From the NCBI GenBank assembly GCA_018343915.1, contig JABRWF010000008.1, positions 2,356,001 through 2,420,000 of the forward strand: 64,000 nt of DNA. The letters run 5' to 3'. The notes under the pieces are model-generated. The model made no database searches. It was not told the DNA's origin and saw only the letters and a list, made by a program, of their open reading frames with translations. Source of the stretch: Agroathelia rolfsii (lineage: Eukaryota; Basidiomycota; Agaricomycetes; Amylocorticiales; Amylocorticiaceae). Of the stretch, positions 48,123 through 57,923 are shown piece after piece. Positions within the stretch are counted from its first letter, which is position 1. The number at the start of each line of letters is the position of its first letter. A program made the position numbers and the translations under genes.

Positions 48123-49411
48123 ATGTTCAACACGAGTAGACAGAGCGCATATATTGCACGCATAGCTCGACTCTTGTCTCTTCACAGATATCGTCTCCCC
48201 ATGGGTTCACTAATGAAGTCCGTCGTAGGCTGGAAATCGCAGTTCAAGGTTCCTCAACAAGACGCAAATCTACAATGTTCGGATTTGTGTGAGGTAAGAT
48301 ATCTACCAGCACATCATATCTCACCATGATCGCATTTTTTTAATCCCACGCACCAGACATGTGGGCTGAAGCCAAAATATGTCGAGAATGGCTTTCAGCA
48401 TCCATTCTGTTCAAAGAGCTGTTCGAAAGCACAAACAAATCCGGCGGCAGACCCCCACGCCAGACCTGGCACAGCCCCGTGTAAAGCTCAAGGCTGTAAT
48501 GCCCCAGGTCGACAACGATTTGGTGGCTTTTGCTCGGAAAATCACTCCAGGTGAGTATTATTCCGCCAACAATGCGATTAACGCATTGTCAACGACACGA
48601 TATGGATAGGCAACTTCGCCATGCGGCTCAAGACAAATCCGCGTTGATTGAGCTGCCACCTCAAGGAGCGACTTTCAAGAGCAGTGCGTTTTGCTTATTC
48701 ATTAATCACGGGTGGTGCACTTACAGTGCGTCTTTAGTCGTCTCCCACATGTCGACGGAGTGGGGATGGCAAGATCAGAATCTCACGGTCAAGAAGATAT
48801 ATGAAGTTGTGCTCCCAGATGATGCCCGGAAGCAACACGATGCGTATCGGTGAGATCCCAGTGTTCATACTCGAATGCTAAAGAATGCTGATTTTGTGCC
48901 AAGATATACACCAGGATCCAAACAAAAGCTGGACCTACGCACATATTACAGTTCTCAATGCATGTGCAATCTAGGAGTGAATGGGCCGGCCCTTTGCAGC
49001 TTCCAGTCTTGCGGCATATGTACAGTCGTTAAATCAATCTTCTCGTCGTTTGCGTTTGGCGAAAAAAGTAACGTTGGAAGGTGAAAGCGTTTTAACATTG
49101 TGCCTCACCTCTGCAGCGTTAATTAGCCTTTCAGATACGGCGAAGGGATATACTCTTACCTAGACCCCAGTATTGCCGATCGTCACGCAACGTCGTGTAC
49201 ATCTTCGCCGTACCGTGTAATGATCGCATGTGATGTGTTCCTCGCATCAGATCCGACGAAAAAACAGTCTGATACAGATGTAAGTGAAGTGGTACACTGC
49301 CAAGAGATGAAAAGCTGACATATGAACATCCAGATCAACGACGGAGAACGAGTATTCGTCAAAGATCCGAGAGCTATTATCCCAGCATATGTTATAGCAT
49401 ATACGAAGTGA
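48123..49411 (+). CDS. PARP-like protein without the catalytic histidine (gene B)
   Basis: A paralogue of the minus-strand neighbour, divergent from it. It starts MFNTSRQSAYIARIARLLSL, or possibly at the later ATG at 48201. One zinc module reads CGLKPKYVENGF...FCSKSC, and a second CKAQGCNAPGRQRFGGFCSE. The ART domain has VSHMSTEWGWQDQNLTVKKI, YEVVLPDDARKQHDAYR, RTYYSSQCMCNLG, CGICTVVKSIFSSFAF, YGEGIYSYLDP, and GERVFVKDPRAIIPAYVI, with TGA at 49409-49411. The segment that is RRWHGTKRECNLG in gene A has Tyr, Ser, Ser in place of His, Gly, Thr. The Tyr and Glu positions remain. Loss of the His-Gly pair normally abolishes NAD binding, so I expect a pseudoenzyme. The frame stays coding across all exons, which argues against a dead gene. 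Confidence 0.72.
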
Positions 49412-49515
49412 ACGAAACACGGAATTGTCTATACTTTGCGCTGGTAGCATGTAAAATAATTTAATTATTAAAAAGGCAATAAATATCGGTCTGGATGAAG
49501 CGTGCAGAAGCAAGA

Positions 49516-50722
49516 TCAACCCGTTTCCACAGTGATTATTGGGACTTTGAACAGATCTTGCACAAACTTGAAGGACACCATGCGCAATGGAGGCGTGGGT
49601 CTGGACGGCCCATATATGACAAGGAAAGCGGGCCGGATAGCATCGTTTTCATAAACGACCTGAGTAGCCAGTTAGATGTACCATAATACATCACGGAAAA
49701 TTGAATATCCACGTACTGTTTCTTCATAATTTAGGTCTTCTCCCGGTACACCGTGTGTCTATTGAGCAAAAACGTTTATTTTCGTCTCAACAGATCTCAT
49801 GGCTCTACCACTTACACTATGATATCCATCTGGTGGTGCAACTAGATGCTGTGCATTTTTTGTGCGCTTGTGGGGCTTGCCCGTCACAACGCGACAAAGA
49901 ATCATGGCTTTCGTTCCGGTTCCTGTCGTTACAAAGCCATCGTTAGAATTTGATGAGTAGTCGTCCGCCTCTGTAGCGCTCAATAAGCGACAAGAATAAT
50001 ATATCCAAGAGCGTATGGCCTTACTGGACGAGCATGCGCTGCTATAAATTCCTGTGCCAAATCTATACGACGTTAGACAGTGGTATAAACAGATGAATAA
50101 ACAGAAACCAACCTCTTGAATCTATTTTTCGACCCTGTAATAGTTTGCGTTCATCGCATTATATGGATAATGATTTATGAATCGTGCTCGAAACTTACCG
50201 GATTTATCGATAGAAAAAGAGCCACGTAATATGGAGCATAATGAACAGCTGTTAGAGCGACAGAATTGTGAATCCTGTTCACCCAAGTGGCAGTTACGCG
50301 TTGTTCCATGCCAGAGGAAATTCTCTGTTGAGTGTTTCTTGTTCCCTAAGGAATGTGCGACTTGATTCCTACAAATCATACGTACAGGTTAATCGAGACA
50401 CGCCAAATATGATTGATAAACCATCGAACTTGTATTGCAGATAAGGGAATATATTTTCCTCCGAGTATTGGACCTTGAAGACGCGTTTGACAGCAGGACG
50501 TTGTTTATCTGGATGTTTCCATCCTGCTGTAAACAAGCGCTCCACTAAAATAAGCATGAGATATATTTCAAACTCGGTGGCGATTATAAGAGAACCCTGT
50601 GAGAAATCATATTCATGTCTTGAGACCGGTACTAGACGATTCTGCTTTGCGCTGGGCTTGTTGGATGGCAAGGATATAAAGAGCCAGTCAGATTCAGGAT
50701 CACCGTCCACCAGGGACGCCAT
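49516..50722 (-). CDS. PARP-like ADP-ribosyltransferase, ART domain only (gene C)
   Basis: A compact third member. It begins MASLVDGDPESDWLFISLPS and lacks the Cys modules. The ART core is FTAGWKHPDKQRPAVKRVFK, VQYSEENIFPYLQYKFDG, then after an intron ENFLWHGTTRNCHLGEQD, CSLCSILRGSFSIDKSG, RFGTGIYSSACSSK, KAMILCRVVTGKPHKRTKNA, VAPPDGYHS, a short exon GVPGEDLNYEET, and VVYENDAIRPAFLVIY near 49650. It ends with TGA at 49516-49518. The His-Gly, Ile-Tyr and Glu positions are all kept, so it could be active. Its start lies 680 bp from the divergent NADAR gene. Exon borders in the N-terminal third are uncertain. Confidence 0.75.
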
Positions 50723-51401
50723 GTTTCGCGTGAAACTGAAAATAGAAAGAGAAATAGTGGGACTTTGGTGTCAAATTGGACAGCTCATTTCAGCCTTATT
50801 TGAATCTCTAGTGCTTATGACAACTCGCCAGCTCTACATGAGGTACTGGACCAAAGTTACGACAACCATCCGGAATAACGGGGCATTAACGGCATAGTGC
50901 GTTTTGACTGAGGACATCAATGTAGTCCAGATGCAACGAGAAGGATAGCCACGTTGAGGACGCGAGGATGCTATTCGTCCATCACACAATCGGAAAGGAA
51001 GTGATCGACCAAGGATGGCTCGACTTGATGCAAGCCTGAGCCTCGTGTTCAAGTCATCATAAGGGTAGTTCACAGATCATAGATAGCAGGGCAAGACCTT
51101 CAGTTGTGTGGGATAGATAAATCAGCACTAAAGAGAGTCGGCCATCCACCACCTTCACGATGTGGTCACCATTGGTTGTACTAATTGAACGAAGTCGAGT
51201 TGAAACGGACCAAGCCACAGCCACGAAATATCAGCCACAATTGCGGGTATCACCACGATGTCGATGCCACCAGTGGCGCTCATGCATGCGATATACACGT
51301 TCTGCGGTAGAAACATAAGAGCAAATGTCTTGGAAAATAATTAATCGGTATAAGAGATGTATCAAGCGTGTTTATAGTCATTTCTACCCCATAAACCTCT
51401 C
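50723..51401. other. Divergent promoter region between PARP-like gene C and NADAR gene
   Basis: The two genes start at either end of this 680-bp gap and run apart. Short frames inside have no domain. Shared regulation is possible but no specific site is recognised. Confidence 0.45.
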
Positions 51402-52452
51402 ATGCATCGTCGTCCTTCCAATAGCTCCGCATTTGTTGCTTCGCCTGTCCTACATCACAATCGGAGACTCGGAATGTCCCAATCAGCTACAACAACCGCC
51501 ACCCCGATACAGTATCGTGTTGAGGAGCGTAGGAGAACGATCTACATAACCTCGACAGTGCCTCCGTCTGAATGGAAAGCTAACACCGTCGATGAGCTCC
51601 TTCGAATGGCGGATTCATCGCGTTCATCGACAGATCCACCATCGAAAGACGCCCCCGTGATCATCGTCCAAAATCAGCCCACAAGCGCAGCATCTAGCCC
51701 GAAAGTGTTAAGAAAACAGCTTTCTAGGAATCCCATGGCTGCCAACACAGGATCAGCTGGTATACTCCTCGAAATCCCTAAAGATGTGTCTCGAGCTGGC
51801 TCACCCCGTGGCTCACCTAATACGCCTGAACGCCCTAAGAAGATATTGTTCTATCATAAGAAGGATCCATACTACGGCTTCACCAACTTCTCCGCGCACC
51901 CTGTCGTTTATCAGGGCAAAAGATATCCCACCAGCGAGCATCTTTTCCAATCCTTTAAGGTGCGTTCTCATCCTAAAATTAAGTCAAGCTCTTTGCTGAT
52001 ATTATCCTCAGTTCCACGAGCACAGACCATTACTTGCTGAGCATATTCGTACATGCTCTGATCACCCATCCATCGCCTTCAGTGAAGCTCGTCGCTTCCA
52101 GCCGGAAGCAAGACGCGATTGGATGAATATAAATATTGAGAAGGTGTGAATGCACTGAGGCTCTATGGGATATATATGCGATCGACTGAACGCTTGCTGC
52201 AGATGGAAGAAGCTATTTATCTCAAATTCACTCAACACCCTAACCTGAAGCGCGAGCTGCTCTCAACAGGAGACGCGGAGCTTGTTGAAGTGCGCTCTAT
52301 TGCGTTTGATACAATTCTCTTTGATCTGATTATTGCTGCAGGACTCTGACAAAGACGCTTTCTGGGGTATCGGTGCTGACGGAAAAGGTCGCAACGAGCT
52401 GGGCAAGGCTCTGGTGCGGCTTAGGTCCCGACTTCGTGAAGAGGAGTCGTGA
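51402..52452 (+). CDS. NADAR-domain protein (YbiA-like)
   Basis: A protein of about 290 residues. It starts MHRRPSNSSAFVASPVLHHN, or at a later ATG at 51474 (MSQSATTTATPIQYRVEERR). A Ser/Pro-rich N-terminal half of about 135 residues precedes the NADAR domain: KILFYHKKDPYYGFTNFSAH, VVYQGKRYPTSEHLFQSFKF, IAFSEARRFQPEARRDWMNI, AIYLKFTQHPNLKRELLSTG, DAELVE and DAFWGIGADGKGRNELGKAL. These are the standard family motifs. NADAR proteins are N-glycosidases: bacterial and plant members act on riboflavin-pathway intermediates, and others have been shown to remove ADP-ribose from guanine bases. Which activity applies here is unknown. Three or four introns fit; the stop is TGA at 52450-52452. It sits among ADP-ribosyltransferase-like genes. 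Confidence 0.87.
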
Positions 52453-53222
52453 CTCGATGAAAGTTTATTATATTGTATTGTCACACTCTTCATGATGCTG
52501 ATAGGACAGACACTGTACGGTTCCGGGTACAGCCAATGATACAGGGCTTATGCGTGCTAGGTATACGCATGGCCCGTACGGGATTCAATCGTAGCATACA
52601 TCCAGCTTAGTCTCGATGCCTGTAATATAAACATCTTGTATGATAACTATCATAGAGCAATTACTATCTCAAGCTAATCCAAGATGGGTTACTTATCGCA
52701 GATTTGTATATCTTTTATCATCGACACACAAGGATTGAGGATGTTCAACCGATGTGCCCTGCTCGTGAACGATTCGGATGGCATCCAATGTGAGCAGAAC
52801 AGCCATCTTTGGACACGATGCACCCAGTTTTCATTCATAGAGACATGCGTCCCAGATGACTTTCATGAGACACAGCAATCTCACACAGATAATAAACAAA
52901 TCATCTAGCAAATGATGACAGTCATCTACCACACTGCCTCCGGGGAAGCGATTGCGCCTGAAGCCTGCGTGTATGAGTGCATCCCACAGGCCACGCCGCA
53001 TACAACCCTACACCTCATGTGTTTTGCCAACAATACGCAATGCAACAATGGGAAGATTGACGGTTTTATCTTGATGGCCCATTTCGCCATGAGGTAACCG
53101 CACCTCGCGCTGGCGGAAGGGAGGGAGAAGGGGGAATACCGGTAGGTATTAAGCCCCGCCTTCGCAATTTCTATGGTGTCTCATCTCACTCATAACACAC
53201 ACGCGTCTATACCAGTACTATC
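52453..53222. other. Spacer between NADAR gene and zinc-module gene
   Basis: No gene is firmly supported. Two open frames (52684-52908 and 52912-53097) follow each other without a clear splice link. The second ends near a possible donor at 53094. They may be relics or chance. Confidence 0.4.
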
Positions 53223-54398
53223 ATGTCTACCCGATCAGCAAACAAGCAGTCCAATACTGCCGCCCTGTGCGATGTATGTCCATTCTATCGCTGACTATCT
53301 CCCCGCCAGATGAACTCACATCGCCATCGTCTGTCCTCATAGTACTGCCACCAGCGCCCAAAATTTGGCAATTTCCAGTATTGTGGGAAGTCCTGTGCGG
53401 CCGAGGCGGCCAAACTTTGCGATGTAAGATAATGATATACAGCTTTAATAGATTCTTTGAGCGATGACTTACCAGCTCGTGTGTATACTTTCAGCAATGC
53501 CATCTAAAGCCGAAATTTGGCAATTTCGACCATTGTAGCAAGGCTTGCTTCCAGCTCGCGCAAGCACAAGGTGGGACAGCTGGCGCCGCCACTGGTCTCA
53601 CAGGACAGGCCCAGAAGTCAAACAAGGGTGGCCCCACCAACGGGAGGGGGAAAGGCTCCTCAGGTCAGACGGCACCTGTGATCCCAGTCCCCGTTGCACG
53701 TACGTACATATTTCCATTTCCTTACACGTGCATGGTGCTATTCAGTCGCGCAAGAGTCGAGTTCTGATAGTGGTTTTCCTGTTTTACAGAAGTCATGCAG
53801 CGTACGTTCCAGGCCGTGCAGGCCAATGCCCCCCAGATCGCTGCACACCTGCCCCCATCGGTGGCGAATATGGTACCTACTGTGGTGAATAGCAAGCCGT
53901 TTCAGCATATTGCGCAGGGACAGCACCTTCCCAAGACAGCTCCTGCCAAACAGCAGGCAACGCCAAGACGTGCTAACAACGGCAACAACAATGCCACAGC
54001 AGGTGCAGGACCTACATTCCCATCCGGGCAGGCCACCATCCATGTCGTCGACGTCGACGGGGAGTCAGACGAAGAGGGTACAGCCAGCGACTCAACGCTG
54101 CATGAGCCCACGGACTGCCTCATCCCGGGGTGCACCAAGCCTGTGTACGATGACCCGACGAAGCCGGGACCGAGCATGTTTTGTTCCAAGACACATCGCG
54201 AGTAAGGCACATTGTTGATAATGACAGTTGGGCAGATCATCTGAAGCAAATTATAGGGAGGCCGTGTCCATGGGCCTTGTGCCGCCGTGCATCATGTGTC
54301 TGGCGCTGCCGCAGAGCGACACTGACCACTTTTGCAGCAAGGTCTGTCGCGAGGAGGCATTGACGAAGCCTAAGGAATACTGGGCAACGAGTGCATAA
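53223..54398 (+). CDS. Cys-rich zinc-module protein, PARP-less paralogue (gene D)
   Basis: It starts MSTRSANKQSNTAALCD and contains four Cys/His modules in the same order as in gene A: CHQRPKFGNFQYCGKSCA, QCHLKPKFGNFDHCSKAC, CLIPGCTKPVYDDP...FCSKTH and CIMCLALPQSDTDHFCSKVC. Between modules two and three lies a Gly/Gln/Pro-rich linker with GQATIHVVDVDGESDEEGTA. The protein stops at 54396-54398 after KPKEYWATSA, where gene A would continue into its ART domain. The next 500 bp show no ART remnant. Each module pairs C-x2-C or G-C with C-S-x2-C/H, a likely zinc site. It could be an adaptor sharing targets or partners with the enzyme; that is inference. Introns are at about 53274, 53424, 53570, 53700 and 54203. 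Confidence 0.75.
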
Positions 54399-54899
54399 AA
54401 TGAAAGGAACAGGGGAGTGTACAATATTTCAGGAGTACAGTTACAAAGTGTAAGATGATTATAGCGTAGTAGGGTCCAGATCCCAGTGTCAGTGTCAGAG
54501 CAAATAAATTATCTATGAATAAAATATTATATATTCAATAATTATTAGTTCGGTGGGGTGCTTGCAAAGCTATGATAGAGGTAAGCTGCCGGCGCTTATG
54601 CTTGTTTGAAGCTCACTAGTTTTGAGCAGCAGGATTATGGAAGGAAGTACAGCCTAGGGAAAAACTTGACGATATGAAATTCCGAAGGTCAATTCCTTCA
54701 TCATGATCATGTGTCAGTTTAGGCCTAGGCTGCCCGTAAATGAAGCCTACCTCTGGACACAGCCAGCCTAGCTAAACCACGAGGGGTCCACCACACCTTG
54801 TCGTCATGATCATCATGTTGTCTAGGCGCTTGGGACTCTATTCTTCAGGCAGTGCATTTAGTTGAGCGTAGTTTATTTTTTGCAAAATATCGCGCCAAC
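54399..54899. other. Convergent 3' region
   Basis: AT-rich flank shared by the zinc-module gene and the minus-strand C2H2 gene. ATGATCATG-type palindromic strings occur at 54703-54711 and 54805-54813. No gene is seen. Confidence 0.45.
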
Positions 54900-55561
54900 T
54901 CACTCGTCAGCAATATTGTGTATATGAAGATGTAGTTGGAGAGCGGTTAAATTTCTAACGTAGTTGTTGCATCCTGGTCGGGTGCATTGAATTGGATTTT
55001 GGGGCGACAGTCCTTCGGACTTCATGATATAATCCGCTTCGATTTCCTGAGATAGGTTTGAGCATACAAAACGATGAACCAACGTGTTTTGATTTCACTT
55101 ACACATTCGTGGAGAGCTATGGCACGAGACATGCGATAAGTGGGTCGTGGAGTCATAGGCGACTGGTTGAGATCCACCACAGTGCTATTGGGTCCGACAG
55201 ACATATCGTCCTTGATCGATTCCCTACCTTCAAGGGTGGCAGCCGATTCTGGGCGTTGTGGAATGTGAATCTCCAAAATGCGAGCACGGTACATGGCCGC
55301 GATTTCTTCTGCTTCGGTGTATGTGTATGTGGTGCGGGAGGATGAAGTTGCAGCGCCTGCGCTGCCCCTCCTAGGAGTTGATCTGAAGTCCCATGATGAC
55401 CTGGGGTTCCTCGATCCAAGCGAATCGTGGAGCGTTGGAGTATTTGGGGCATCCGGGATATTAGGCAAATCTTCTATACTGCAGAAAATACGCTCTTCGT
55501 AAACGTAGGCATTCCGATAGTTGTCTGGGGTCAAGCGTCCACGAAAGGCGTTGGCATCCAT
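54900..55561 (-). CDS. Small protein with C-terminal C2H2-like finger
   Basis: A two-exon gene of about 200 residues. It starts MDANAFRGRLTPDNYRNAYV at 55561. The first exon continues with ERIFCSIEDLPNIPDAPNTP, a Ser/Arg-rich stretch (SGSRTPRR-like) and YTYTEAEEIAAMYRARILEI, ending ALHEC. A 59-nt intron joins EIEADYIMKSEGLSPQNPIQ and the finger CTRPGCNNYVRNLTALQLHL followed by HIHNIADE. The finger has C-x4-C, then His residues at the usual spacing after the hydrophobic core. A single finger suggests binding of protein or a role alongside another DNA-binding factor. No family name is recognised. Two C2H2 genes lie 2-6 kb away on the same strand but show no obvious similarity beyond the finger. 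Confidence 0.68.
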
Positions 55562-56121
55562 GGCCGATAAAAATACGAGAGGGAGAGAACCAGCTGCCGA
55601 TTTCTTTTCAGGTAGGAGATGAGCATTATATAGAGGAATTCTAGGAAGGCGTGGTGGCCTCAAGGAGTGACTGTCGCCTTTGAACCGCCCGCCGAGCACA
55701 GGACGGTGGTTGGTGATCCATGTGCTATCGCCTACGCTTTGTTGTCCGTAACAAGGCCTCACAGCGCAGAGAGCCACGACGACTCGAAATCATAAGTGGT
55801 AGTTGTATAAAGAACCATTAGATCATCCTGGCTGGGAGTTTTTCATCGAAGAATCTTCTATTTGACTACTAAATTGATGATGAGGGTGATTGCTGTGCTT
55901 GGGCCAGTGTCCAATTGGCAATGAGAATGTTGTGCGCCAGTGTACAGTACGTGACATTCTATACCTCTGTGACGCGAGCCACGTGAGTCAAGCATAACAT
56001 ATGTCACAGGCGCTTGTACGGTTGATCCTCGGAACCACTTTATACACTAAGGTATACTGTTACCTACTTACCAGTTGTCGCACCACTTTGAGTAACCACC
56101 GCCCAGTCCAGCAAGTACACT
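55562..56121. other. Divergent promoter region, C2H2 gene / COQ4
   Basis: A 560-bp gap between genes that run apart. GTACAGTACGTGACAT near 55942-55957 and CACGTGAG near 55980 are noted without assigning a factor. GCATTATATAGAGG near 55622-55635 gives a TATA-like run (CTATATAAT) on the minus strand. Confidence 0.4.
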
Positions 56122-57176
56122 ATGTCTTTGGCTCCAATTGTCTCGCGTGCAGCTCGTAGAAGCGCTATGAATCCTCGTGCTATGAGATCCGTCGGTGCTT
56201 CGTTGTCTGTACATGCTTCTCAGAGACGTACCGTCAAAACCACACCGGCATACGAAGGCCACATACCGTTGAACTGGTTCGAGAATGCTTTCCTGGCTGT
56301 AGGCTCTGCTGTCATGTCACTTGCAGATCCACGACGAGCCGGTCAGCACATGCTCCGGATATATATCTTCTTCATATCACAGCCCTAAGCAAGAACAAAA
56401 CATATGTAGACATGATTGCTGCCCTCGGAGAGACTACAGCAGGCCCCATCCTCCCGCGACTGCGTGAGCACATGTTAGCCTCACCCGAGGGCCGAAGGAT
56501 TCTCAAGGAACGACCAAGAGTCAACTCGAGCACGGTAGACATGGATGCCCTTGCCCAGCTCCCAGAGGGGACGTTCGGACGCGCCTATATTACTTGGTTA
56601 GAACGCTGTGGTGTCACGCCAGACACGCGCGCGCCCGTAAGCCACGACCTATTCATCTCGGATCTCCCAACCCAGTCCTGAACCATGGGCTCTGCTTCAT
56701 GTTTCCCATCATAAAACGCTTCATTTTAGGTGCACTACATCGACGACCCCGAGCTGGCCTACGTCATGCAGCGTTACCGCGAATGCCATGATTTTTATCA
56801 CTGCATCTGCAACCTGCCTGTGAACGTTGAATCCGAACTGGCGCTCAAGTTCTTCGAGTTCGCCAATCTGGGCCTGCCTCTTGCCGGGATATCAGCTGCG
56901 TTCGGCCATCTCCGTCTGAATGCACAAAAACGCGCGAGGCTGTTCTCCGAGTATGTCCCCTGGGCGCTTAAATGCGGCGGAACCGCGCGCAGCATGATCA
57001 CGGTCTATTGGGAGGAGAGATGGAATCAGAATGTTGAGGAGCTGAAGAAGGAACTCGGCATATGGAACCCTCCAGAGGCTCGGTGGAGCAGGCCTTTGAG
57101 TGAGGCCCAGGTGGCGGCCGAGCAGCGCAAGCAGAAGGCGATGGCTGCCGCCGAAAAGGTCACTGATGTGTCTTGA
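56122..57176 (+). CDS. COQ4: Ubiquinone biosynthesis protein COQ4
   Basis: A protein of about 300 residues with the COQ4 fold. It begins MSLAPIVSRAARRSAMNPRA, an Arg/Ser/Ala-rich presequence for mitochondria. The conserved body follows: YEGHIPLNWFENAFLAVGSA, LADPRRADMIAALGETTAGP, ILKERPRVNS, LPEGTFGRAYITWLERCGVT, YIDDPELAYVMQRYRECHDF and YHCICNLPVNVESE. HDFYHC with the following Glu is the HDxxH-x11-E metal site of the family. GLPLAGISAAFGHLRLN, ITVYWEERWNQNVEELKKEL and a Lys/Ala-rich end complete it, with TGA at 57174-57176. COQ4 sits in the inner membrane and takes part in coenzyme Q assembly, with recent work favouring oxidative decarboxylation of the ring. Two introns split it. Nothing is odd. 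Confidence 0.93.
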
Positions 57177-57247
57177 AATAACCAAATACGTATAGCTGTC
57201 GTGAACAGCTATGTTTGATGAATTGATATTACTAAATCCTAATATAC

Positions 57248-57274
<27 letters not shown>
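57248..57274. repeat. T27 homopolymer
   Basis: An uninterrupted run of 27 T, followed after TA by A9. It lies 72 bp after the COQ4 stop codon. Confidence 0.9.
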
Positions 57275-57278
<4 letters not shown>

Positions 57279-57616
57279 AAAAAAAGGCACCTCCCATCTG
57301 GCCCCATCAACGGTACCTACAGTTGAAGAAGGGCGTCACCATGACTCAGACATTGTAAACTTATACAAACGTTATCTCTTCTCGACAGATGCGCCTTGGT
57401 GCGATGTGAGCGCGAGTCAGCATGGGTCAAGGACATATATGTGTCTATTCCAAGTACGGACTAGCAGTACAGGGAATCTGTATAGATATGAGACTAGTCA
57501 CGGAAGGGGATCGAGTCAAGCGATCCCCGAACTAGGCTGTAAGAGAGAAAGAAAACGGAACAGAGAGGGGAGAGACCGGGCATATCCATGTATGTATATA
57601 TGTGTGTATGAGATTG

Positions 57617-57643
<27 letters not shown>
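57617..57643. repeat. A27 homopolymer
   Basis: An uninterrupted run of 27 A, 342 bp from the T27 run; the two face each other as a long inverted homopolymer pair. Confidence 0.9.
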
Positions 57644-57647
<4 letters not shown>

Positions 57648-57826
57648 GATGTAGTGCAGATACAAGTAATAGATACAAATAGCAGCGATAAGGAAAACAT
57701 TCATCCAAGGGTCGTTAACAAAAGTCAGCAGTCATATAGTTTCCTTAATAGCATATGGGAAAAAGGGTATTGGTCGAATGGTAAAAAAATGTTCATGATT
57801 TTGTGAAAGTAGCAAAATGAAGAGAG

Positions 57827-57847
57827 AAAAAAAAAAAAAAAAAAAAA
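57827..57847. repeat. A21 homopolymer
   Basis: A run of about 21 A, preceded by GA units, close to the end of the minus-strand C2H2 gene. Confidence 0.85.
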
Positions 57848-57923
57848 CGAAAGCAGAATTCTCAGGACATAGGGGAAATGATTGAAAAATCCATGATCGT
57901 CGTGATGGTGGCGTAACAGAACT

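Larger units (their letters stand above)
57177..57923. other. Convergent spacer rich in homopolymer runs
   Basis: A 750-bp spacer with T27, A27 and A21 runs (listed separately). Between the T and A runs there are only short frames. It probably holds the 3' ends of COQ4 and of the minus-strand C2H2 gene. Confidence 0.5.
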
